DNA of 64,000 nucleotides from Odontesthes bonariensis (taxonomy: Eukaryota > Chordata > Actinopteri > Atheriniformes > Atherinopsidae). The position numbers were made by a program, and so were the translations under genes. Where the stretch lies: NCBI RefSeq assembly GCF_027942865.1, contig NC_134515.1, positions 31,238,449-31,302,448 on the forward strand, written 5' to 3'. Shown piece by piece: positions 49,839-60,790 of the stretch. Numbering within the stretch: the stretch's first letter is position 1; each line of letters opens with the position of its first letter. The notes below the pieces were generated by a model, which was not told the origin of the DNA, ran no database searches, and saw only the letters and a program-made list of their open reading frames with translations.

Positions 49839-52800
49839 CCCCGACCACACATCTCTCCTGGAGGGAGCTTGCTTTCTATCATTTTTCTATAATTTCCTTA
49901 CTCTCTGTTATTTCCTTTCTCAGCGGTTTTTGAGCAGTACTCAATGACTTCTTGTCTCCCTCCACAAAGGCTTTCTTCTTCAGTAGCTTTTCCAGGCCAC
50001 TGGTGATCCAGGGCTTGTTTTTAGGGAAGCACTTAGCTGTCCCTGTGGGAATAATGCTCTCAACACAGAAGTACACTACATTGCCAAAAGTATTCCAGCA
50101 CCTAAGCATGCAGACTGCTTCTACAAACATTTGTGAAAGAATGAGTCGCTCTCAGGAGCTCACTGAATTCTTACTTCATTCTTACCTTCAGGGGAAACCA
50201 TTTTCTGGAGGCCAAACTTGCCTGATGCCGTGTACATTCCCATAAAACATATAAACTAAAATTTTATATGTTTACATTTTGCTTTGTATACATAAACATT
50301 TTACATGCAGGTGCAATTACACAAACAGTATCTTTAACATACAACAAGATTTTCTTGTGAAAATCTCTGGTGTTCATGTGTGAAAACGGCTTGCAAGTCC
50401 ACCTAAACGTGCACATGCAGAAGTAATTTGACAATTTGATCACAACTTCTCCCATCATGTTTTTTTTTTTCAAAAGACTACCTTTTTTTTTTTTAAAGTT
50501 CCCCTTTGTTTTAAATGTCGTCATTTAATAAGCCAATTTGGTTTTCAATTTAAAAGTACATTACTCGTAAAGTTCACTCTACCGCCTCTGGTAAGCCTTG
50601 ACCTCTTAGACTTGCCCGCTCGCATACACTCAGCTGATGATGGCAGCTTCTGGTGGAAATGTCCTGTTGTAACCTCTTCTGAGGAGCATGCATCTAACAT
50701 CTACCACCAGCCTCAGAGGACATAACAGCCCACTGGATAAACTTTATTTGAGGGTAATGTTCCAGCAAGAGTTAGCAAAATACTGTATGTGCAGGAACCA
50801 CTTTTTAATCGCACAGTTTTAACAAGTTAGTCCAGTTTAACGTTGGACTGAAGAAACTGTGCCACAAAGCGGTATAAGTGCCAACTCTCAGTGCCTAAAC
50901 TTCAAATGAGGGAAATGGAAGTATCTGAGACATAATTTGTCACTGTCGATTTATCTATTCATTTTTTTTTGTATAGCAACAGCTAACGTTAACATCTTAA
51001 GTAACGAAGATGACGTGCACCAACTTCTAAGAAGTTTTTGCTAACTTTTTGAAAGATTAACATTATTGTTCCACCATTAATTTGTTAATTTAATGCTGTC
51101 TAATTGAATGGTTGCATTCTGCAATTAAGACAGCTGAGTGGATAAGATGTGAAAGATCTGAAAACAATGGACAACTACAAAGTACAACTATTTAATGACA
51201 TTGTTATATAAAAATGTTGAAGTGGTAATTAATGGTACACATGCATTACTATGTGTTAAGTGGTGTACGTCTTCCGTTTGTTCTCCTACAGTTGATCAGA
51301 AAGCATTGTTTACCAGCATCTGGTGCTAACTACTAAAACTACTACACAACTAAAATATTTCCCACTTAGATAAATGGATGAACTATCTATACCTATATAT
51401 GGAGCTGGAGTGTTTTTTTCTATGACTGAAGGAATCGCTTCATTATATTGCATTTACTGCATTAAAGTACAGAATGAGTGTGAGGGTTTTGCAAATAGGT
51501 TATATATGTAAACACATCGTGAGTCGCCACATGCTAGCATGTGTGCCCTGAGCCAACATGTGCCCACCTCACCAAAAGGGCAGGGAGGCGCACTTGCTCA
51601 ACCCATATTTTGACCAAAGCCTGTCTCATACATCTTAATAAGACCTGAGAAAATTGTGTGAAATTGTTAAATAGGACACTTTTGACATATTGATAGTTGT
51701 TTCATGACATTCGCTCAATTTGCAGAATATACTAAACTTTATGCATTTAGCATTAAGATGTTACCTGGTGATATTCCGATAGAATACTGTGCATGTCTGC
51801 AACATCCTCGCTGGAGATTTGCTTGATAACCAATGTACGATCATAAGAGTTGAGGAGCAGACCCTCTCCCTGGTCATCAACACTTCTCATTGGAGGGCTG
51901 CGTGTCAATGACACCTGGGTATAACACCAAAAGCATGCAGCTTAGTTAGTATAGGATCATCCATCTCCATCAGGCTCAAAAGACTTAACAAAATATGTGA
52001 GAATTTTACAGAACATAAATATACCTGATAGTCCTGATCTTCAATACCAAACCGTTCCCTTAGATTTCGGAAGACTTGAGGGCAGTATTCTTTGAACTTA
52101 AAATGTCCTGGGAGGTTTTCTCTGCCAAAAGGACAGGAAGTGCAAAAATTACTCTTATGTTCCTTTTAAAGTTTGAAAACCTGTTTGAAAACTGGTTTTG
52201 TCTGGCTTTAAAGTCAAAGCCATTTTCACACTTGAACACCAGAGTTTCAGGAGAACGTTTGGTTCAATCTATTTCACCAGTTGCCGTTTACACATACACA
52301 TCGCAGCAGGAGGCTTTCTGCTAGAAATGTATTCTCCCATCTGGAAATGCAAGAGAGAAGGACGCAGGATGCAGCATGTGATGCAGAAATACAGCCAGTG
52401 AAATCATGTTTTCTTTAAAATACATTTAGAGCACATGCTCCTTGTGTCGTCATGTGTACTGGATGTATTTGTACATATCCAAAATAGTGTAAAGCAGCAA
52501 ACAGGTCAGGATAAATTACTCTCTCACCAGCACACCCGCTCTCACTCACACACTAGCATCCTCCTGAATATTTGTCGACATGTTCATATACTGTCTTACC
52601 TACGGAAGTTCCTGACATTTGAGGCTCAGTAGAAAATCTCCATAAGATGTAAAGAGCAACTGTTGCGGATATTAACCTTCTCACATGCCAGCGCTCCAGA
52701 GCATCTCTAGAACATTTCAAGTCTAATTTTTCACTTGAGAAATTCTTCAAATGACAATATTTTTATCTTTATCATGTGCATATTCATGTGTCTTACTTGT

Positions 52801-54396
52801 TGAAGAGATGGTTGTTGACTTTGATCTTAGTGTTGGCTTTGAAGTCATCAGGCAGCAACATGACTGGAACAGGCACCTGGTTTAGATCATTAATCTGTAG
52901 TAAGAAGAAACTATAATCAATTATCCCTTCTAAGTGTGTGAAACAGATGTGCAACTTCTGATCACTGCAAGATATCCCACAAAAACAAAGCAAGACAACT
53001 AATGATGTTGCTCGAGGTTGTAAGTAGTCACGTTGGATATTTCGGTCAGTTTTTTTATGTCTGAAAAGAAAAAAGAATCAAATGTCTTGTGCTGCCTGAC
53101 AAGCAGTTCAAAACCCAAATACTATGTAAAAGCCATCATATAAGCACATTTTGTGCTTAAACAGGGAAAACAGGGAGAAGCAATCAATCCCTGTCTCAAT
53201 TCATCAGATCAGCTCAATAGATATTGAGTAATATCTATTACTCAATTCTATTAACACAAAGGCAAATAAAGTAAACTCACTCACAGAAGCACCATCACCC
53301 GCATTGGTGGACATGGCTGATCTGTCCAATGGAGCGTAACTTGATTGGCTGCCGTTGGATGAATTGAGACAGGGATCGATTGCTTCTCCCTGTTTACCCG
53401 GATGTTGAGTCTTGTTCTTTTTCCACTGAATTTTTTTTTTACACTGTTGGTTTTTCAAATTTAAAGTCTGATTTTGATGCCGTAAAAATTCGATATTACA
53501 AATTCGCATTCAAACTCTGATGGCACAGAAAAACTTCCATACTATCATACCAAACACCGACTTGTTCCAATTTACCAAAAAACAGCATTGGTTGCCATTT
53601 TCAGCGTTACAGAATTGAATAATTTGTGAATGCGAGTTAGACAACACAGGATGTTTGAAGACACTAAAGGATGGATTGAGTATTTATTTGTTTTTCCACA
53701 CTTCCAAATTACGAATCGAATTAGTTTTAAAATGACAACATAACCACTAAACAAGACATGGACCCACGTAAAGAAAATAAAACTACAATAGATGCCTTAA
53801 AACTATCAATATAGGAATTTCATGAAAAGTTTCAAATTTGAAAAAAATACTAAATGGAAATGTATCAGCCAGGTGAAAGTAGCAAAAACACTCAAATAAT
53901 GTAAATGCTTACAACAGACTACAAATTATACTGTACATTTTGTGAAAACTATATGTGAAACCAATGAAAAATGTCCGAGAACCTGTGTGTAGCTGAATGT
54001 TGACGTATCAGAGTAAGTAGGCATGTGGCTAACTAAACATATTTTCCAAAGATTGCCATCAAATGTCGCTAAGCCCGACTAGTCCCACGTTTAGGCGTCA
54101 TAACTTCATATTTGTGGTAATGTTTTTTTGCGTATATACTGGCAAAACTGCCTCTCACGGCGACACTACGGCTAAGTAAGAGAACAATATAACATCAACA
54201 TTAGCATTTACTGAAATGTTAGCTTCCACTGACTCACCGAGTGATTGACACCCCACATAAAGACGCTCAGGACAGGGTCGCTGGCTCGAAACACTTTCAC
54301 CTTCTGCTGCACGAAGTGTTTCTTCTTCGTCTTTGTTTTGGGCGCTAGGATCACAATAGGACTGGTTGCGGACCCCAAGTTACCGAGGGTAGCCAT
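45202..54396 (-). CDS. pip4k2c: Phosphatidylinositol 5-phosphate 4-kinase type II gamma
   Basis: Ten coding exons (minus): 54396-54238, 52894-52797, 52121-52025, 51914-51765, 48742-48596, 48217-48179, 48088-47975, 47437-47173, 45539-45436, 45282-45202 (TAA). All have AG/GT borders and matching phases, giving 417 residues (human about 421). The enzyme converts PI5P to PI(4,5)P2 on internal membranes. Landmarks: [18 protein letters not shown] near the N-terminus, [19 protein letters not shown], the nucleotide-binding lysine strand [45 protein letters not shown] (catalytic MDYSLLLG), [14 protein letters not shown], and the C-terminal activation segment [20 protein letters not shown]. The loop before the lysine strand is not a classic glycine-rich loop, as in the weakly active gamma isoform. 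That, together with [10 protein letters not shown], supports gamma over alpha or beta. Synteny with agap2 agrees. Confidence 0.96.
46075..46262 (+). repeat. SINE-like fragment in pip4k2c intron
   Basis: The B-box-like motif GGCGATTCGATCCCAAG is followed by a SINE-like body and a tail GGAAATAAAGTGG then ATTTGAATTTGAA. It is antisense to pip4k2c, between the exons at 47173 and 45539. The rest of that intron shows only A/T runs. Confidence 0.5.
49180..50140 (-). mobile_element. Rex1-like LINE fragment in pip4k2c intron
   Basis: On the minus strand, 50130-49879 reads [34 protein letters not shown] and [12 protein letters not shown], the linker between endonuclease and reverse transcriptase in Rex1-like LINEs. 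49686-49420 reads [20 protein letters not shown] then [10 protein letters not shown], the start of the reverse transcriptase. Shifted frames continue towards 49180. It is in the same orientation as the host gene, in the intron between exons 51765 and 48742. A pure T tract of about 33 bases (49801-49833) interrupts it. Confidence 0.75.
53168..53395. repeat. Long fold-back element in pip4k2c first coding intron
   Basis: Arms 53168-53205 and 53358-53395 (38 bases each) are reverse complements with a single mismatch. An inner extension, AGATCAGC at 53206-53213, pairs with GCTGATCT at 53316-53323 across a bulge. The loop contains a second perfect fold-back, ATTGAGTAAT at 53223-53232 against 53237-53246. 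It lies 52898-54237 within the intron. I see no coding frame and no target duplication. It could be a MITE or an inverted duplication. Confidence 0.8.
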
Positions 54397-54900
54397 GACC
54401 GCAGACCGTCTTCCCTTGTCCCCTGGCGAGAGTTGGAGCGGGCGGTGATACTTCTTCTTCCTGATGGTTAAACTAAATCAAGCTTCTCAGGCAACTCCTC
54501 CTCTGAGTCGTTTAAACCAGTTTCACCAACTCACAGGCCTTCTCGCCCAGCTCCAACTGTTAACCTGATGTTGTTTTTCTTGTTGAGTTCAACTTAACGT
54601 TTCAGTTGCCGAATTGAATTGTTTGTTATGCACTCTCATATCTTCAAACAATTTTTAAACAGCCAGTCCACTACTGCCCCCTCGAGCAAAACCTTGTTAT
54701 TTTCAACAGTGTGTGGTGAGTTTCAGATTGACGGCTGTCAGAGGCCAAAGAAAATCGGCCCTAATCTCACGTGATACCAATGGGGGCGGGAACAAAAACA
54801 CACGTTCAAGGAAATCAGAATGGTCGGAATTGTCAGTTCTATTAGAAGGGAATACTCTTTTAGATGGACTGCTTTGAGATATCACAGCCAAACAAATATG
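54397..54900 (-). promoter_or_regulatory. pip4k2c: pip4k2c 5' UTR and upstream region (inferred)
   Basis: Sequence just upstream of the ATG at 54396 is relatively GC-rich to about 54560 and carries no other gene. No TATA box is evident. The boundary is a guess. Confidence 0.3.
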
Positions 54901-55039
54901 TAAACCTCAGTTGCTTTTTGCCGTTTATATAGTATCTCGTATAAGCAGCTTGTGTAAAACAAAAATAAATACGTATTAAAAAATCTAAAAGTACCAAAGA
55001 AAGAGTGCCAAACAAAGATTTATAACGCTATCTGGTTCG

Positions 55040-55175
55040 CTGAAGATACAACAGAGAAGCAGAGAATAGAATAGATACTATAGAATAGAATTCTATAGAA
55101 TAGAATAGAATAGAATAGAAAAATACTTGAGTCATCCCCCAATGGGGGAAATTCAAATTAGTCAAGTAGCTCACA
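55040..55175 (-). repeat. (TAGAA)n with Rex1-type 3' tail
   Basis: Tandem TAGAA units (55060-55120) are followed by ATACTTGAGTCATCCCCCAA and TGGGGGAAATTCAAATT, the reverse complement of a Rex1-like LINE 3' end with its tandem tail. Confidence 0.6.
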
Positions 55176-55199
55176 AAAATTGAATAAAAAATTAATAGA

Positions 55200-55535
55200 G
55201 GGCTGCACGGTGGTGTAGTGGTTAGCACTGTCGCCTCACAGCAAGAAGGTTCCAGGTTGAACTCCCAGCTGGGGCCTTTCCGTGTATATGTGGGCTTCCT
55301 CCCACTGTACAAAAACCATGCATGTTAGGTTCATTGGTGACTCTAAATTGTCCTTAGGAGTGAGTGTGAGCGTGTGTGGTTGTTTGTCTCGTTTGTCTCT
55401 ATGTGGCCCTGTGATGGACTGGTGGCCTGTCCAGGGTGTACCCCGCCTCTCGCCCATTGACTGCTGGGATAGGCTCCAGCCCCCCCGCAACCCGACCGAC
55501 GGATTCAGAGGTATAGATAATGGATGGATGGATAG
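55200..55535 (+). repeat. tRNA-derived SINE (mermaid/DANA-type layout)
   Basis: The A-box-like region CACGGTGGTGTAGTGGTTAG and B-box-like GGTTCCAGGTTGAACTCCC start the element. The body reads CATGCATGTTAGGTTCATTG, TGTCCAGGGTGTACCCCGCC and GACTGCTGGGATAGGCTCCA, and the tail is (ATGG)n. It is near full length. Only the tail of this family occurs at 17519-17615. The family name is from memory. Confidence 0.75.
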
Positions 55536-55559
55536 ATTGAGAAAAACATGTCAGCAGTC

Positions 55560-56352
55560 ACTGTTAAAAATCCTTATGGTCATCTTACTTTAAAAAAGTA
55601 ATTAGTTACAGTTAAAATTTACTTCTCCCAAAAAGTAATTGAGTTACTCAGCAAAGTAACTTTGACGTTATTTTTCATGTTCTATACGCTATTACGTTCT
55701 ATAACATCTTTAACATCAAAGATGTTCATATTAACTGATCGAAGAATAAAAACACTATATACAGTATTGTAGAACATTTGTTATTTATTTGAACTCAATA
55801 GATTTCAGCCTGCCATGTTAGCATATGTTAATGTGAGGTGCTTCATACTATTCGAGTTGCTCGAGGCAGACGTGGATAAAGTCTTTTTTCCTGTGCATAG
55901 CGTGTATGTTACATAAACATTCTTGCCTTTAATTTCAATAAGCGAGAAGTAGTGCCGGTACTTCCAGTTTGAGAACGCTACCTTTGAATTTCCCTGGCTC
56001 TTTGCAATTGTCGCTGTCTTGTTGTGTTTGGCAGTCAGAGCGTGCAGCGAGATAGCTTGAGCAGGGCATGATCCGGCCACCCAGCCAATCATCATCGTAT
56101 TTGCAACGTGGTCATCATCCCCACCAATGCTCTCTCCAGGCAGCTGATGTGTGGCCAAAACCTGACACCTTGGGCTTCATTCAACCAAATTGTAGTAACG
56201 CGCAATTTCACATTGTCAGTAACGGCAACGGCGTTGCAACGATTTTTTTTTTTCAGTAGTTAGTAGTAGTTAATTAGATTACTCGTTATTGAAAAAAAAA
56301 AATGCCGTTAGTAACGCCGTTATACTCTAACGCCGTTATTTCCAACACTGAT
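55560..56352. mobile_element. Non-autonomous hAT-like element
   Basis: The left part has AAGTAATTAGTTACAGTTA and AAAAAGTAATTGAGTTACTC. The right end has AATGCCGTTAGTAACGCCGT and AACGCCGTTATTTCCAACAC, the mirror-image terminal regions of a widespread fish hAT family whose ends read CAGTGTTGG. It holds no transposase. The left terminus is decayed and no clean 8-base duplication is seen. Confidence 0.6.
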
Positions 56353-56402
56353 GACCGAGTGGACAAAGGAACTCCTGAATTTATTTAATATACTAATAAT
56401 TA

Positions 56403-56475
56403 GTGCTGTCAAAGTTAACGCATTAATTTTGGAAATTAATTTTAAATATTTAATGCATTAAAAAAATTTACGCAA
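56403..56475. repeat. Terminal scrap of a fish repeat
   Basis: TAGTGCTGTCAAAGTTAACG then CATTAATTTTGGAAATTAAT and TTAATGCATTAAAA resemble the end of another dispersed inverted-repeat family. It is cut off before the LINE at 56560. Confidence 0.4.
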
Positions 56476-56559
56476 TAAACATGGTTTTGTTTACTTCCAG
56501 TGGCAACTGACCCATAACCTTTGGTCACGTACGCGGGCAAACCAGGCAAACATCTATCC

Positions 56560-57584
56560 TAACAAAAGGAGACTCTATGGCAGAAAGATGGATAAGGACG
56601 GACTTTGAGGTGGTTAAAAAACTCCTCGGTGGCAAGGCCCCGGGGGTGGATGAGGTCCGTCCTGAGTTCCTCAAGGCTTTGGATGTTGTGGGGCTGTCTT
56701 GGTTGACACGCCTCTGCAGCATCGCGTGGACATCGGGGGCAGTGCCTCTGGACTGGCAGATCGGGGTGGTGGTCCCCCTCTTTAAAAAGGGGGACCGGAG
56801 GGTGTGTTCCCACTATAGGGGCATCACACTCCTCAGCCTCCCTGGCAAGGGTACTGGAGAGGAGGATCCGCCGGATAGTCGAATCTCGGATTCAGGAGGT
56901 GCAGTGTGGTTTTCCTCCTGGCCGTGGAACAGTGGACCAGCTGTATACCCTCGGCAGGATCCTGGAGGGTGCATGGGAGTTCGCCCAACTGGTCTACATG
57001 TGTTTTGTGGACTTGGAGAAGGCGTTCGACCGTGTCCCTCGGGGACTCTTGTGGGGGGTGCTCCGGGAGTATGGAGTGCCGGACTCCTTGATATGGGCTG
57101 TTCGCTCTCTGTATGACCGGTGTCAGAGTTTGGTCCGCATTGCCGGCAGTAAGTCGGACATGTTTCCTGTGAGGGTTGGACTCCGTCAGGGCTGCCCTTT
57201 GTCACCGATTCTGTTCATAATTTTTATGGACAGAATTTCTAGGCGCAGCCAGGGCGTTGAGGGGGTCCGTTTTGGCAACCTCAGAATCGGGTCTCTGCTT
57301 TTTGCGGATGATGCGGTTCTGTTGGCGTCGTCGGGCCGTGACCTTCAGCTCTCACTGGAGCGGTTCGCAGCCGAGTGTGAAGCGGCTGGGATGAGAATCA
57401 GCACCTCCAAATCTGAGACCATGGTCCTCAACCGGAAAAGGGTGGAATGCTCTCTCCGGGTCGGGAATAAGATCCTTCCCCAAGTGGAGGAGTTCAAGTA
57501 TCTCGGGGTCTTGTTCACGAGTGAGGGACGAAGGGAGCAGGAGATTGACAGGCGGATCGGTGCGGTGTCTGCAGTGATGCGGGC
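56560..57584 (+). mobile_element. Rex3/RTE-like LINE reverse transcriptase, internal fragment
   Basis: The frame at 56577-56850 reads KLLGGKAPGVDEVRPEFLKA and IGVVVPLFKKGDRRVCSHYR. After a frameshift near 56850-56890, the frame from 56899 carries CGFPPGRGTVDQLYTLG, FVDLEKAFDRVPRG, VGLRQGCPLSPILFIIFMDR and the catalytic box LLFADDAVLLAS. AAGMRISTSKSETMVLNRK and EEFKYLGVLFTSEGRREQE follow. The frame ends at VSAVMR (57583), where sequence switches to a Harbinger fragment. The region spans the whole palm domain with its aspartates, but the endonuclease and C-terminus are absent. Confidence 0.82.
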
Positions 57585-58111
57585 TTCAGCCTCACCAGGA
57601 CCCAGTTTGATGACCTGCTGGGGAGGATCGGTGCCAACTACAGGCGCTCCATTTCACCTGCGGAGCGCCTGTAGTTGGTGTCCTGCCGAGAGATCACGGC
57701 ACCGATCCTCCCGAGCAGGTCATCAAATTGGGTCCTGGTGAGCCTGAAATACCGCTGGAAGCGGCCGTCATCCAGACGCAAATCCTGGAGAAGGCGGTGA
57801 TGTCACTGACCCAGACACGACTCCATTTCAGCTGCGGAGCGCCTGTCCATCTGTCTCCACGTCACTGTCGTCCAGAATCTCAACGCTGATAGGCTGTCGT
57901 GACACGAATATTTCGCCAAAGTTGGATTTTCTGAACTCGCGCGAATTCGCATCTTTTCACTCGCGCGAAGGTATTCTCCTCATTCGCCTCATTCACGCCT
58001 CCTCATTTGCCTCATTCGCGCCGCTGGCTCGAATCCGCGTCTATTCGCGTCTTTGCATTGACTTTGTATGTAATCACGTCGCGCGAACGATTCCGGTCTG
58101 AACGCACCGTA
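57585..58111 (-). mobile_element. Harbinger transposon end with inverted duplication
   Basis: On the minus strand, from 57790 downwards, the frame reads DLRLDDGRFQRYFRLTRTQF then DDLLGRIGAVISRQDTNYRR, the N-terminal region of fish Harbinger transposases. A second, inverted copy of the same segment (57585-57650) follows, forming a hairpin around 57651-57661. The outer end, on the minus strand, is TTACGGTGCGTTCAGACC (58111-58094), with GC-rich CGCGAAT-type subterminal repeats. Only this end of the element is present. Confidence 0.65.
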
Positions 58112-58129
58112 AGAATATATCAAGGTTAT

Positions 58130-59210
58130 AAGATCTAGTGTCTCAGCAGGACCTGGAAAAACTAGTCCATGCATTCATCTTTAGTAGGCTTGATTACTGT
58201 AACAGCATCTTTACAGGTCTACTTAAAAAGTCAGTTAGACAACTGCAGCTTATTCAGAACTCTGCTGCTCAAAAAGTGGACCACATCAGTCAAGCTCTGA
58301 GGTCTTTACACTGGCTGCCTGTCCATCAGAGGGTAGACTTTAAAGTTCTGATTATGGTCTAAAAGCTCTGAATGGTCATGGACCAGAATACATCAGTGAC
58401 CTCCTGATAAAGCTCCAAATCTGAAGCTTGAGTTTCAAAACTTAATCATATTTTAACTACTGATTTTATCTATTGTTCTTATATCTTTCTTTTTTGTTTA
58501 AGATTTAAATCATGCTGTTTATGTCACACCGCGGTGAGGTGGTTTTATTTTGGGGTTGTTTTTTGTCTTGTGATTTCCTGTTTTATTTTGAAGAATAACT
58601 CTCCTCTCGTTTCAGGTCACTTGCTCTTCCTCATGTGTCACATGTTGGAGTGTCTTCCCTGATTCCTGATTGTGTCCACCTGTTTCCCATTATCCTCATG
58701 TGTCTTATAGTCTGCGTCTCCCTTTGTCTTGTTGCCAGTGTGTTTCGATCTTTCGTTCATGCCAGGCCTTTTCTTCATAGCTCACAGCCAAAGAAACCTA
58801 CCGCAATATTTGAAGTTCATTGTCATAGCCTCCAGCCTTTTTAGGAGTGTTTTTTGTTCATAGTGCCTCAGCCATAGAAAATAGCCTCCAGTTTTTAAGG
58901 AGAGATTTTCAGTTTAGCTTTTCTTACAGATCCTTTTCTTCCTCCATCTGGAGTGATTTTTTTTGTTATCACTTTTCATAGTCAGTTTTGTTTTCCTTTT
59001 TGTTCGAGAGTAGTTTTCATAGCCCCTTTGTTTATTTATTAATAAAACTTGTCTGAATTACGCTACTCTCTGCATCTGAGTCCTCCCATTCATTGGTCCT
59101 TGTCAGTTTATTTCTATTGTTTTAATGTCTCTGTAAAGCACTTTGAATCACCTTGTTGTTGAATTGTGCTATACAAATAAACTAGCCTTGCCTTGCCTTG
59201 CCTTGCCTAT
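58130..59210 (+). mobile_element. L2/CR1-type LINE 3' end, interrupted by a 583-bp insertion
   Basis: 58138-58362 reads [38 protein letters not shown] and [19 protein letters not shown], the conserved C-terminal region of L2-like reverse transcriptases. The 3' untranslated end resumes at 59112 and closes with TGTAAAGCACTTTGAATCAC, GAATTGTGCTATACAAATAA and a (CCTTG)n tail at 59186-59210. A stop after KVLI and a frame change mark it as dead. Confidence 0.75.
58523..59105. mobile_element. 583-bp insertion with 6-base direct repeats in the LINE tail
   Basis: GTTTAT at 58517-58522 and 59106-59111 flank a block that begins GTCACACCGCGG and ends GGTCCTTGTCA. The flanking L2-like 3' untranslated sequence reads on naturally once it is removed. 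T-rich inside, it contains no recognised frame. Class unknown. Confidence 0.55.
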
Positions 59211-60790
59211 AATCAGCCACAGTTTAGAACCAGCCGCCCTAGAGCCGGTAACTCAAACATGTGGGATGAAAATGGTAAACAAGGTAGTGCAATCAATCTG
59301 GCCAGATTGCAGGATTCTGCAAAAACTCCTTAGAATCTGGTTCAGGTTTAAACTGATTTACCCTGTCACTGAGCTGTCAAAGATTCTCAAAGGACCGCTG
59401 AACTTTTTATTGGTGAATGTCCCACAGTGGGTTTATCTGTAGGAGGTGTCAAACCACAGGCCCTCCTAGACACTGGCTCTCAAGTCACTTTAATGCATCA
59501 GAGTGTATTTGCCCAACACTTTCGCCAACCCCCCACCTCCTTTCTGAAGCAGAAAGCTGCTAATGGGCTCAAAATCCCCTACCTGGGATATGCTGTTATG
59601 GACTTTGAAATAGAGGGGCTAACTATACTGGGCCATGGCATAGTTATTGTTGAGCATGGGATTACTTCTTCACCATTGACAGTGGGAATGAATGTTATCC
59701 GCTCTTGCTGGGATGCTGTTTTTCAAGGCCCAGGAGGCCCAGTTTCATTCTCTTGCCAGAACCCAAAGTCACAGCGAGCCTGGAAAGATGCATTCGCTGT
59801 GTGCCAGAAGATTGCCGCCACCCCTCCAGATGGATTCTTGGGCTACATCTGGCCAGTGAGACGCACAGGAATCCAGGTGCCTGCTAGAAGTGAAGTGGTG
59901 GTGTGGGGGCGAGCCCAAGCTGGTCCTGGTGGTTAAGACTATCTTGCAATGATAGAAGGACACCAGGAGCCAAGTACTGTGAGTATTGCAAAAACATTGG
60001 CTGTGGTTAATAATGGCAGAGTTCCTGTACAAATTCGTAATCTGAATCCATTCAGTGTGTCCCTGGACCGCTACCAGAAGTTGGGGAAGCTGTTTCATGT
60101 GGAAGAGACGGATGTGTTGGGAGCTCAAAATGTGAGCTTGACCCCAGAGACTGATGGTGTAGTTGAAGTGGGACGGATTGAAGCTTGTGTCCACACTGTA
60201 GAAGGTGAGCCATCTGACCTTTTTGACCTAAACAATCTAACAAGCAGATCTGATTTAACTGAAGAGGAACAGCATAGGGCGAAGCAGCTTCTCAGAAAAT
60301 GGGAGAAGGTGTTTGCCACACATGATGAGGATTTTTGGAGAACAGGTACTGTAAAGCACAAGATACCCACTGGTGATGCTAACCCAATTAGAGAGCGTTT
60401 CAGACCACTACCACCTATGATGTACAAGGAAGTGAGGACACTTCTCTCTGACATGCTTGAAAAAAGGGTGATGTGTGAAAGCTCCAGTCCATGGGCAGCA
60501 CTTATTGTACTAGTGAGAAAAAAAAGATGGCAGTTGGAGGTTCTGCATGGATTATAGGAAGTTGAACTCTGTATCCCACAAAGATGCTTTTTCCCCTCCC
60601 TAGAATTGAGGAGACTGGTGGTTTACTACCTTGGACCTGGCGGGCGGGTATTGGCAGGTGGAGATGGACCCTGAGGACTAAGAGAAAACTGCCTTCACTA
60701 CACCACTGGGTTTGTTTGAATTCCAACATATGCCTTTCGGTCTCTGCAATGCCACTGCCACTTTCCAGCACTTAATGCAACAGTGCCTTA

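Noticed and set aside
54700..55040. Bidirectional promoter and second gene upstream of pip4k2c
   Set aside because: No donor-supported exon or coding frame is visible on the plus strand before the repeats begin.
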